Assembly: GCA_023935145.1 (NCBI GenBank) | Contig: CM043702.1 | Location: 100,218,588 to 100,282,587 of the forward strand | DNA: 64,000 nt | Reading direction: 5' to 3' | From: Bretschneidera sinensis | Lineage: Eukaryota; Streptophyta; Magnoliopsida; Brassicales; Akaniaceae | Shown here: positions 54,267-63,360 of the stretch, piece by piece | Layout of the letters: each line of letters begins with the position of its first letter | Position numbering within the stretch: position 1 is the stretch's first letter | Translations under genes and position numbers: made by a program | The notes under the pieces: generated by a model | Told to the model about the DNA's origin: nothing | The model's database searches: none | What the model saw: the letters and a program-made list of their open reading frames with translations, nothing else

Positions 54267-55072
54267 ACGGTTATTGTAGTATAGTTTTGGGGTGTCGATT
54301 CCATAGGGAAACAAGTTAATTACAAAAGAAGGTGTTAACCTTAACACAAATGATAAAAGATTAAATGAATATGAGTTTTTGATTGTGCAAAAGGGTAATT
54401 ATGTAAATAAGTTTAAAATAAAAATGACAACAAGGTTCCGAGAATCCTCCCTAGGTTCGTTGCTCTAATCCTAACTTGATTCAGTTGTTTTTATCTCGAT
54501 TGCAAGTTTCACATCCCAAACAGGCAATCGAAAAATATTCAATTAAAGCGCATTTATAAATCCTAATGTAATCGCTACGAATTATTCTTTACTTTCTAAC
54601 ACACATAACCTAACTTATAAATTATCAAGAGACGACGATATATCTAAAATGACGATACCGCAGCAATGGACAAATCTATAAAAGAGATCTACCGGACTCA
54701 ATCACAACCAAACAGGTACACATAAGAAAAGCCTGACTGAACTTATATGGAAAAGAAGCATGCAACCACCAGAGTTATAATAAATCTACTAATTAAATTA
54801 AGAATAAAACATAACAATATTTAATGAAAATAATTCCAACTACAACCGAATCAAATAAAGGAAAATAAGAACAACTACACCTAGGGATTCATCCCTTCGT
54901 CTTGCTTGGAGACTAGTCGGCCATGGGGCTCATGCATCCTCGAGTTGCCTCCGGCCTCCCGACGATCATCTCTCCCGACATTGATTGATGATTTCAGCTT
55001 AGCAGAGTGGGTCTTTATATAGGCAAACTCCTGGAATGCTATATGTTATCTAGCCAATGTGGGATACTGTCC

Positions 55073-55215
55073 GGGTGCGCTCGATCGCAGCCCGAGTGCG
55101 ATCGATCACACATGCGCTCGATTGCGGCTTGTGCACTCGATTGCATATACGCTGCACAGTACCTTGCTCGATGTGGGATGTGCGCTCGATCGCATTGCTT
55201 GTGTGCTCGAACGCA
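55073..55215 (-). promoter_or_regulatory. CGATCGAGCGCA motif cluster, GagOnly-2 3' LTR
   Basis: About six copies of GCGCTCGATCGCA-like motifs. Truncated clusters with two or three copies end each tandem unit (52367-52410, 53290-53338, 54218-54266). Confidence 0.5.
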
Positions 55216-55451
55216 ATTCAGACAGTAGTCCATCTTGTCCTTCCAGAAGCATGGGATCTTGGTCTTTTAAGCAACGATCGCTTCTTTTTCTCTTTTAAAC
55301 TCAAAGTACCTGTAAATTATACTGAAATAAGTCAGTGGTCCAATAATATTACTTTAGTGTTATTAACATATAAAAGCACAATAAAGACCGAGATCAATCC
55401 TAAAATGCTAACAATTAACCACTGCTGAGAGGCATTTTATGACTCTCATCA

Positions 55452-55487
55452 CAACCCCCAACTAGCTTATTGCTAGTCCCTAGCAAT
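55452..55487 (-). promoter_or_regulatory. Hairpin H3 and polypurine tract, GagOnly-2
   Basis: Minus-strand ATTGCTA-GGGAC-TAGCAAT (7-bp perfect stem) precedes AGTTGGGGGTTG at the LTR edge. Confidence 0.75.
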
Positions 55488-56892
55488 TCAAGCGAAATTA
55501 AGAGATCAATTCTATGGTGGGAATCAAAGTAAATGAAAAAGAAATATTAGTGTTAACCAAGAGTAATTCACATTTTGTCTCAAAATTTGCACACAAAACA
55601 CGGCACAAAGAATCATTAAATTTCACCCAAATCCAAAAGTAATTCAAACATCAATTTTAAAATCATTATTGACTCTTAAAATCCATCTTACCACAATCCA
55701 TTAATCCAAACATCCGGATGATTTTATGCATAACATTCATGAATACAAGTCTTGGCCTCTAAAAACATAATAAATTGCGTGACATCAATCACAAAAACAA
55801 GCTCCATATGCTTACATTTTAAACCACTCTCCACTATTGTAGAAAAATCACACTACATTGGATCAAAAGGTCTTTAATAAGCTTGTAACGTTAGGCTAAG
55901 GTAAAGGGTAAGGAAGAATGGGAAAGATTCCCAAGTAAAAGAACTCAATCTCTTAGATTTAAACACAATCACTTTAAGCACTTGATAACCTTTACTTCCA
56001 TACCCAAACTCTTTCAACCATTTTTCGAGCATTTCTTTCAATAAATCACCATTTTTTTTCTTTTCTTTTTCTTTCTTTCTTCTTTCTTTACCATAATTCA
56101 TTTTTTTTATTTTGGCACATAACCATTCACCTTCTTTTTCATCATTTTTTTTTCTTATCTTTTCCACAACCCCCAACTTATCTCCTTTAATGTACTTGGG
56201 TTGCGGTAGTGATATTTTTTTTTTCATATTTCCACCCTTACTCCTTTTAAGTGCTTCTCACAATATGTGTATAACTAAGTTCTTTTAAAAGAAAAGTAAG
56301 GATAAAAATATTTTTAGGCTCATAAAGGTAAGTAAATGGTTTATCGAAAGAAACAAGGCTCAATTTTTCTTTTCAAGAAAAAGGCTCAAATAGGTGACTA
56401 GTGATAAATATAGCAATGGTAGGTTTGAAAGGCTTAAACGGTTCAAAAATGGCCTATATCATATCCTAAGTAGTGTGCATTCTAGGAATTCGCCTCAAGT
56501 GGTTATCAAGTAAGTTCTAGAGCTTGTCGAGACCGCAAAAATATTCACAAAATAATCACACATAAAACTTTCTAAATGTTTAAGACTAATCATACAATCT
56601 TACCACAAACTAGAGTCTCAAACCAGATCAAGATTGATACTTAAACTAATTTCAAACTGAAGCAAGATTTAACTACTTCTAAATGCTATATGCTATCTCA
56701 ATTAAGCTCACATCATTGACATGTGAATTACATCCAAGGCAACCACAAAGCATGCTTTAAAACAAAAAGAAAGGGAAACAGACACCAAGCAGTTCAATGG
56801 AAAAAGAAAAAAATGTATTGAAATAAAGAATATGAAAACAAAGAAATAAAGAATATGGAAACAAAGAAGATGTGTTTCTTCCACCCCCAACT

Positions 56893-56915
56893 TAAAAATT
56901 GCATTGACCTCAATG
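56893..56915 (-). promoter_or_regulatory. Hairpin H2, GagOnly-2
   Basis: Minus-strand CATTG-AGGT-CAATG, with the purine-like AAGTTGGGGGTGG following. Confidence 0.55.
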
Positions 56916-57100
56916 TAAAAGAAAGAGTAAAGGAAACTTCCCTTGTAGCCAAAGGTGCACAGAAGCTGAAAATTGTGCTCCACCATTTGAACTGCTTCGT
57001 TTATTTGTCCCTGAAAAATAAATACAAAAATAAAAACTTGGAAAACAACAAGATAATAATAATAAAAGAAATATGAAAAATAATAAAAGTAAAAGGATAC

Positions 57101-57150
57101 TTTGTGGGCTGCCTCCCACGAGCGTTAAGTTTTACGTCTTCAGCCAGACG
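57101..57150 (-). promoter_or_regulatory. Conserved post-ORF motif, GagOnly-2
   Basis: Minus-strand CTGGCTGAAGACG and AAACTTAACGCTCGTGGGAG, then GCAGCCCAC. The end forms a perfect 5-bp stem GTGGG/CCCAC (57104-57119), stronger than in the other copies. Confidence 0.65.
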
Positions 57151-57153
57151 CTC

Positions 57154-58761
57154 TTATTCCCTCCTTGAAAAGCATAGGTTGAATGCATCCGCCGCTGCTG
57201 CATTGCCAAATTCAGTGCCTTTATGCTTTTGGGGGGCCTTAAGGATGTCATCAGTAACATCCACAAATGCTGGCTCGATATATGCTTTGGTGAAGCCATG
57301 GGTGAAGGTGGACTCTAATGGATTAAGGTGCTGGACCTTTTCCATGAACGAGTCCATCATGTATGCTTGTACTTGATGGCTTTCAGCCACATCCTCTGAT
57401 TTTTTCGTTGTTGGGATGTGTACTGATTTACCACCAAGTGTCTCAATGGCATTCACCTCCTCTAAATTCTTTTGTGCTAGGTGTTGACCATGGGGTGTGG
57501 ACTGAGCTTGAGAAGGGAACTTACCTTGCTCAGTCACACTCAAGTAGCTTATCAATTTGGACACTTGGCTCTTAATTTTTGTATGCTCTTCCATCACCTG
57601 CGTAAATAATGCCTCAAACTTTTGGTTTGTCTTACCTTGTGCCTCTATAAAGGCCTGTAAGGTGTCTTCTAGTGAGTTCCTAGAGGATGAGGGTGCATGA
57701 TAAGGTGTAGGGGATGATCTAGGGGGTTGTGCATGCTAGTTTTCAGATTTCCAGCTGAAGTTGGGGTGATTTCACCACCCCGGGTTATAAGTGTTAGAGA
57801 AAGGTGCAGGAGGCCTCTTGTACATGCCTAAGGCATTACATTGTTCCTCATACGCCCCTCTCATATCAAAAAATGTGAGGAACTCTTTGGCGAGATGATC
57901 TACCCCACCACACACAAAGCACGGCTCTAAAGACTCGGCATGATTAGCCACATGTGTTTGTTTTGAGCCCTTAGTTTTAAATGCATCAAACTCTCTAGTG
58001 AGCATCTCGACCTTGGCTCTAAGGTTATCCTCTTCCCTAAGATGGTAAATTCCACCACCATTTGGGTGCCCTATAGGCCGTGACCTATTTGTGCTTTCAG
58101 TAGCACTAGGTCCAGTCCAAGTGTGAGCTTTTTCAGCAAGCTCATTGAGGTACTCTATGGCCTCATCAGGATCTTTCTGTAAAGACCCACCATTACACAT
58201 CATTTCTACAAATTGGCGCTCTCTATAGGTAAGTCCCTCATAGAAATAGCTCACTAAGCGCCAACTCTCATACCCATGGTAAGGGCACATACTCAATAAC
58301 TCCTTAAATCTTTCCCAAGATTGATATAAGGTCTCACTATCCTTTTGTGCAAAGGTGGAGATTTGCCTTTTCAAAGCATTGGTCTTATGTTGGGGAAAGT
58401 ATTTGTTAAAGAAAACCCGAGTCATCTCAGTCCACGACCCAATAGATCGTGGTCTAAGTGAGTATAGCCAACTCTTGGCTCTATCCTTCAAAGCGAAAGG
58501 AAAGAGCTTAAGTTTCATAATGTCATGAGTTTCGTTTTGACTATGAAAAGTCGCAACTACTTCCTCAAACTCTCTAATGTGCAGATACGAGTTTTCATTA
58601 TCCAAGCCATGGAATATAGGGAGTAATTGAATCATCCCTGGTTTAAGATCTTGATGGCGAGTATTGGCTGGAAACATGATGCATGATGGTTTGGTTGTGC
58701 GTGTAGGGTGGAGGTAATCCTGAAGTGCCCTAGCAACATTCTCATTAGGGTTATCGGCCAT
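57154..58761 (-). pseudogene. GagOnly-2 gag fused to protease-RT linker, nearly intact
   Basis: From MADNPNENVARALQDY the frame is open for 329 codons: MIQLLPIFHGLDNENSYLHI, FPFALKDRAKSWLYSLRPRS, SETLYQSWERFKELL and a zinc knuckle CFVCGGVDHLAKEF whose last Cys is Phe. A TGA at 57772-57774 and a TAG at 57736-57738 interrupt it. The same frame then continues to 57154 through a coiled part and the linker YMMDSFMEKVQHLNPLES and DVTDDI. GagOnly-1 suggests a start further upstream, but an in-frame TAA near 58805 blocks it here. Confidence 0.9.
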
Positions 58762-59050
58762 GTTAACAAAATCCTCTAGATTCTCACTTGAGTTTTCTCT
58801 ATGGGTTTATCTAGGCGAGGTTTCACTTTCAGACTTGGAAGGAGAGGGTAATTCTAGCTCAGGTCCTCTAATGAATCTACCTTGCAGATCTCTTGTCTAA
58901 GCATGCACCAAATGAATCAGAGAGGAAATAAAAGAAATAAAACAAGAATTTTTTTTATTTTTTTCTTTTATTTATTAATTATTTTATTTATTTTTATTTT
59001 TTACCGTCACACTCAAAGTTGACAAGCTTCCTTGTACTTAAGCGCGTTTC
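58762..59050 (-). other. GagOnly-2 leader
   Basis: Low-complexity A-rich leader on the minus strand (58940-59000) between primer site and gag. No other signal seen. Confidence 0.6.
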
Positions 59051-59051
59051 C

Positions 59052-59069
59052 CCGGCAACAGCGCCAAAA
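59052..59069 (-). other. GagOnly-2 primer-binding site
   Basis: Minus-strand TGGCGCTGTTGCCGGGGA-type sequence, one base from the tRNA-Asp complement, adjacent to the LTR end. Confidence 0.9.
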
Positions 59070-59914
59070 TTTGATTATGCCCAAAACATAACGCGGTTAT
59101 TGTAGTACAGTTTTGGGGTGTCGATTCCACTGGGAAACAAGTTAAGTACAACAGAAGGTGTAAACCTCAACACAAACGATAAAAGATTAAAAGGATAAAA
59201 TCTGAGTTGTTTTGAGGAAAGGGTAATTGTGTAAATAAGTTTAAAATAAAAATGACAACAAGGTTCCGAGAATCCTCCCTAGGTTCGTTGCTCTAATCCT
59301 AACTTGATTCAGTTTTTTTATCTCGATTACAGGTTTCATATCCCAAACAGGCAATCAGAAAATATTCAATTAAAGCGCATTTATAAATCCTAATGTAATC
59401 GCTATGAATTATTCTTTACTTTCTAACACATATGACCTAACTTATAAATTATCAAGAGACGACGATATATCTAAAATGACGATACCGCAGCAATGGACAA
59501 ATCTATAAAAGAGATCTACCGGACTCAATCACACCCAAACAGGTACACATAAGAAAAGTATGACTGAACTTATATGGAAAAGAAGCATGCAACCACCGGA
59601 GTTATAATAAATCTACTAATTAAATTAAGAATAAAACATAACAATATTTAATGAAAATAATTCCAACTACAACCGAATCAAATAAAGAAAAATAAGAACA
59701 ACTACACCTAGGGATTCATCCCTTCGCCTTGCTTGGAGACTAGTCGGCCATGGGGCTCATGCGTCCTCGAGTTGCCTCCGGCCTCCCGACGATCATCTCT
59801 CCCGACCTTCAAACTTTAAACTTCAGGTTCCTCCTAAAGGCCTTCTGGATTGCTCCTAAAGGCCCTCTGGATTCATCTCCAATTGATTGATGATTTCAGC
59901 TGAGCAGAGTGGGT

Positions 59915-59967
59915 CTTTATATAGGCAAACTCCCAGAATGCTATGTGTTATCTAGCCAATGTGGGAT
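59915..59967 (-). promoter_or_regulatory. snRNA-type USE plus TATA promoter, GagOnly-2 5' LTR
   Basis: Minus-strand ATCCCACATTG (59957-59967) lies 33 bases before TATATAAAG (starting at 59923). A second USE-like CATCCCACATCG lies about 110 bases upstream, inside the motif cluster. Confidence 0.65.
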
Positions 59968-59979
59968 ACTGTCCAGGTG

Positions 59980-60118
59980 CGCTCGATCGCAGCCCGAGTG
60001 CGATCGATCGCACATGCACTCGATTGCGGCTTGTGCGCTCGATCGCATATGCGCTGCAGAGTACCTTGCTCGATGTGGGATGTGCGCTCGATCGCATTGC
60101 CTGTGCGCTCGATCGCAA
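59980..60118 (-). promoter_or_regulatory. CGATCGAGCGCA motif cluster, GagOnly-2 5' LTR
   Basis: At least six copies of TGCGATCGAGCGCA or TGCGATCGATCGCA, some perfectly palindromic, just upstream of the USE-TATA block. Confidence 0.55.
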
Positions 60119-60358
60119 TTAAGGCAGCAGTCCATCTTGTCCTTCCAGAAGCATGGGATCTTGGTCTTTTAAGCAATGATCGCTTCTTTTTCTCTTTTAA
60201 ACTTAAAGTACCTGTAAATTACACTGAAATAAGTCAGTGGTCCAATAATATTACTTTAGAGTTATTAACATATAAAAGCACAATAAAGACCGAGATCAAT
60301 CCTAAAATGCTAACAATTAACAACTGCTGAGAGGCATTTTATGACTCTCATCATGGAG

Positions 60359-60854
60359 ATTGAATTACAAGAATGTCCAAGAAGTGGGAGGCTATAAAAG
60401 GGGTTCCTTAGCCTCATTCTTAATAGATAGAAGATATAGAATAAGAGAAAGTTGTGACATTATGAGATCAATTGTAAATACAAGAGAGAATTGTGTGAGA
60501 AACATAAACACAAGAATGACTCTTTGTAGTGAGGCTAATTGTAAAGAAGAGAGAGTAGCATAGAGAGAGAGCATTGTAATCTTTTTCCTTCTCTTCTTGG
60601 TGTCTTCAAGAACTTGGTTTCTTGAAGGGGATTGCTGTAACTTGTAAGAACCATTTGAGATGGTGCAGAGAGTTTTGAGGAACTCTAGGGGACGTAGGCA
60701 CATTGCCAAACCTCGATAACAAATTACTTGTCTTCTTTCTTTCTTAGATTTTCTGTTCTTGTGTTCGATTGCTGAAATTCTTTCTACAAGTCATTCTAGA
60801 CTTGGGTGTTTGGAAGATCACCACCTAGGCATCTTGTCAAGGTGATTTCCAACA
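60359..60854 (+). repeat. Copia-3 5' LTR, second part
   Basis: Resumes after the TGGAG duplication. TATAAAAG lies at 60393-60400. The LTR ends GATTTCCAACA, as in Copia-1. Confidence 0.87.
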
Positions 60855-60855
60855 G

Positions 60856-60867
60856 TGGTATCAGAGC
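60856..60867 (+). other. Copia-3 primer-binding site, with two extra partial copies
   Basis: TGGTATCAGAGC is an exact tRNA-Met match. AGTATCAGAGC (from about 60877) and GGTATCGGAGC (from about 60899) follow within 45 bases. Confidence 0.9.
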
Positions 60868-61084
60868 TTTGGACAGTAGTATCAGAGCTGCACAGCTAGG
60901 TATCGGAGCAAGAACAAGAAGGTGATGGAGCTAAGACTCAGAGAATCAAAGATCAACTTCTTGGGTGATTCAAGAACGGTGTAAAGATCAAGATCTGATC
61001 GTAATCTTGAAGGTTGATTCAAGAACAGTGTTAAGATCCATCTTCGATCTGTGTTCTTGAGGTTGAAGAAAGCATTTATGGGTA

Positions 61085-61948
61085 GTGCATAAATCTGGGA
61101 TATTGCCCGCAAAGATGGCTTCAAATTTCTGTGTAGAGGACTTTGATGGAAAGGGAGACTTTGCCCTTTGGAAGCGGAAGATCAAGGCTATTCTAATGCA
61201 ACAGAAAGTAGACTTGGCTATTGGAGAAGATGATACTTTTCCAGCAAGTGTCATGGAGGACCAGCGGACCGAGATGAAGAAGATGGCTTACAGCACCATT
61301 TTCTTGCACATGTTGGATAGTGTCATAAGGGAGTGCGGAGACTCGGAGGATCCGGCTGTCATATTGAAGAAACTAGATGAGTTATTTCTTACCAAAACTC
61401 TTCCTAACAAGATTTATCTTCTTAAAAGAATCTTTGCTTTTAAAATGGACCCTAGTAAAGAGTTGTAAGATAATCTTGATGTCTTCAATAAGCTAGTTCA
61501 AGATTTGAATAGCTGTAGCATTATTTTTTCGGATGAACAATTGGTTGTCATTTTGTTAAATTCTCTTCCTGATTGCTTTGTAAACTTGATTAATGCCATT
61601 GAGTATGGAAGGGATACTTTGACAAAGGAGATTGTGATCAATGCCATAAGGGCACATGATTTCAAGGCCAAGATGAAGGAGACATCAAGTGGTGATGGGC
61701 TGTTCGTAAGAGGAAGGCCAGCAACTCAAAATGGCAATAGCAACCATGGTAACTACCGGGAGAAATCAAGAGGTAGAGGGCAGAACCGTAGGAGATCTCG
61801 TTCCAAGTTAAGACTTGGAGGAGGAAAGAGATGCTTCTACTGCAACAAGGAGGGCCATTTCAAGAAAGATTGCAAGAAGAGGATGTGGGATAAGAGGAGA
61901 AGCCACACCACTAATGGAGAGGCTTCAGTTGCCAAGGGAGAACAATAA
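61085..61948 (+). pseudogene. Copia-3 gag
   Basis: The likely start is MASNFCVEDFDGKGDFALW at 61115. The frame contains MKKMAYSTIFLHMLDSVIRE and KLDELFLTKTLPNKIYLLKR, a TAA at 61466, then VVILLNSLPDCFVNLI (the block missing in Copia-1). The basic tail holds an intact zinc knuckle CFYCNKEGHFKKDC, and a TAA lies at 61946. Both stops are in frame with everything else from 61085 to about 63360. Gag would build the particle. Confidence 0.9.
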
Positions 61949-62092
61949 GATGATTTTCTTATTGTTTGCTCAAATGTAAGCAGGAGGCAAGGCAGTGAAA
62001 AGTGGATTCTTGATTCCGGGTGAACTTATCATATGTTCCCTCACAAGGAATAGTTCAAGAATTTCAAGGAGATCAATGATGGAAGGGTCTTC
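61949..62092 (+). pseudogene. Copia-3 aspartic protease
   Basis: WILDSG keeps the catalytic Asp-Ser-Gly, but a TGA replaces the next Cys codon (followed by TYHMFPHKE) and a TAG follows shortly after. The remainder (FKNFKEINDGRVFLGNDNS) leads into the integrase segment in the same frame. Confidence 0.8.
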
Positions 62093-63360
62093 TTGGGGAA
62101 TGACAATTCTTGCCAAGTGAGAGGGATTGGAGAGATGCAGGTGAGGATGTTTGATGGAATGACAAGGCTGCTAGAAAATGTAAGATATCTTCCAAATTTG
62201 AAGAGGAACTTGGTCTCATTGGGACAGCTGGATTCCATGGGGTATACATACAAAGTAGAGGGAGGAAAGATCAAGGTGGCCAAGGGATCTTTGGTAGTGA
62301 TCAAGGCGGCAAGAAACGATGGACTCTATAAGATGATCGGAGAGACAGAAATCAATGATCAAGCAGCAAGCTTGATGGCTGAGATGGATAGGGCAGCCCT
62401 TTGGCACACTCGCTTGGGACACATGAGCGAAGAGGGCCTGCAAGTTCTCAACAAGGATGGCCTACTTGGTGGAGACAAAGTAAAGGAACTTGATTTCTGT
62501 GAGTGTTGTGTTCTTGAGAAGCAACACCGGGTCAGTTTCAACACCAGAGTGCACAAGTCTAAGGGGATTCTTGACTACATTCATGCGGACCTTTGGGGAC
62601 TAGTAAGGACACCAACACAGGGAGGTAACATTTACTTTCTGTCTTTAATTGATGATTATTCAAGAAGAGTGTGGGTTTATTTGCTTAGAAATAAATCAGA
62701 TGCCTTGAATAAGTTAGTCATGTGGAAAGGGCTGGTTGAGACTCAAATGGGTAGAGTAGTTAAGGGGATAAGAACCGATAATGGATTAGAAATTTTTAAC
62801 CAAGAACTTTATCAATTCTGTAGGTTAAATGGCATTCTAAGACATAGGACGGTTATGGAAACCCATCAGCAAAGTGGAGTTGCTAAGTGGATGAATAAGA
62901 CCCTTATGGAAAAGGTTAGGTGCATGCTAATAGGATTTGGTTTACCAAAATATTTTTGGGGAGAAGCTGTGGCTACAGCTGCATACTTAATAAATAGATC
63001 ACCCTCTAGAGCTTTAGAGCTCAAGACTCCCATGGAGATGTAGAGTGGAAAACCCCCTGAATTAAGCAACCCAAGGACTTTTGGGTGTGCAGCATATGCA
63101 CATCAAAAGGAGGATAAACTTGACCCTAGATCTAGGAAATGTGTATTTCTAGGATATGGTGATGGGCTTAAGGGATATAGGTTATGGTCCTTAGAAAAGA
63201 AGGGTATGAAACTGATCATAAGTAGGGATGTTATCTTTAATGAATTATTATTTCCCTACTTGGAGAAAACTAACCCTGCAGGGGCTAGTGAGCAAACCAG
63301 TCCGGAAGTTATGGAGCATTACATTAAGGAGAACTCGATTCAGGTAGAGCATAGAAGGTA
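62093..63360 (+). pseudogene. Copia-3 GAG-pre-integrase and integrase
   Basis: 316 codons are open to a TAG at 63041 (former Trp). The zinc finger shows LWHTRLGHMSEEGLQV and FCECCVLEKQ. Catalytic Asp is kept in DYIHADLWG and in GIRTDNGLEIF. The third catalytic residue is Lys, not Glu (QSGVAKWMNKT; Copia-1 has Glu), a single G-to-A change. After the stop the frame continues through CVFLGYGDGLKGY and KGMKLIISRDVIFNEL to a stop near 63361. Integration activity is lost. Confidence 0.9.

Larger units (their letters stand above)
51460..55451 (-). repeat. GagOnly-2 3' LTR, enlarged by a tandem array (3992 bp)
   Basis: In plus orientation the LTR starts TGATTACGCCCAAAACATAA. Its segment from ACGGTTATTG is then repeated with starts at 51481, 52411, 53339 and 54267 (periods 930, 928, 928). 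Each unit ends at GCGATCGATC. Only the last runs on to the real LTR end at 55451. The last unit lacks about 75 bases (near 54980) that are present in the 5' LTR. Confidence 0.93.
55452..57153 (-). other. GagOnly-2 3' non-coding region with purine tract and hairpins
   Basis: On the minus strand, after the gag stop: post-ORF motif (57101-57150), hairpin H2 (56902-56915) with AAGTTGGGGGTGG, a purine-rich stretch (56040-56220), hairpin H3 (55469-55487) and the purine tract AGTTGGGGGTTG at 55452-55464. A 92-codon hydrophobic frame (56708-56986) starts at an ATG also present in GagOnly-1, but there it is frameshifted. Confidence 0.75.
51460..60353 (-). mobile_element. GagOnly-2: pol-less Athila-related element with expanded 3' LTR
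   Basis: On the minus strand: 5' LTR (59072-60353, 1282 bp), tRNA-Asp primer site, gag-derived ORF, 1.7 kb of non-coding sequence, purine tract and a 3' LTR of 3992 bp (51460-55451). A perfect target duplication TGGAG lies at 51455-51459 and 60354-60358. No pol domain is present. It is inserted in the Copia-3 U3, about 40 bases upstream of its TATA box. Confidence 0.95.
59072..60353 (-). repeat. GagOnly-2 5' LTR (1282 bp)
   Basis: Starts TGATGAGAGTCATAAAATGC on the minus strand and ends GGGCATAATCA. It is the unexpanded form of the LTR and serves as reference for the array at 51460-55451. Confidence 0.94.

Noticed and set aside
55007..55428. Cys/Arg-rich small ORFs in several frames (also 59909-60330)
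   Set aside because: They are read-throughs of the CGATCGAGCGCA cluster; both strands give similar peptides, as expected from a palindromic repeat.
51460..55451. Satellite or CRISPR-like array
   Set aside because: The repeat units are pieces of the GagOnly-2 LTR, about 930 bases long without spacers, and the array sits between the LTR's own ends.
56708..56986. 92-codon hydrophobic ORF in GagOnly-2, possible small membrane protein
   Set aside because: GagOnly-1 has the same ATG but a frameshift after about 20 codons, and the segment overlaps hairpin H2 and the purine tract that explain its conservation.
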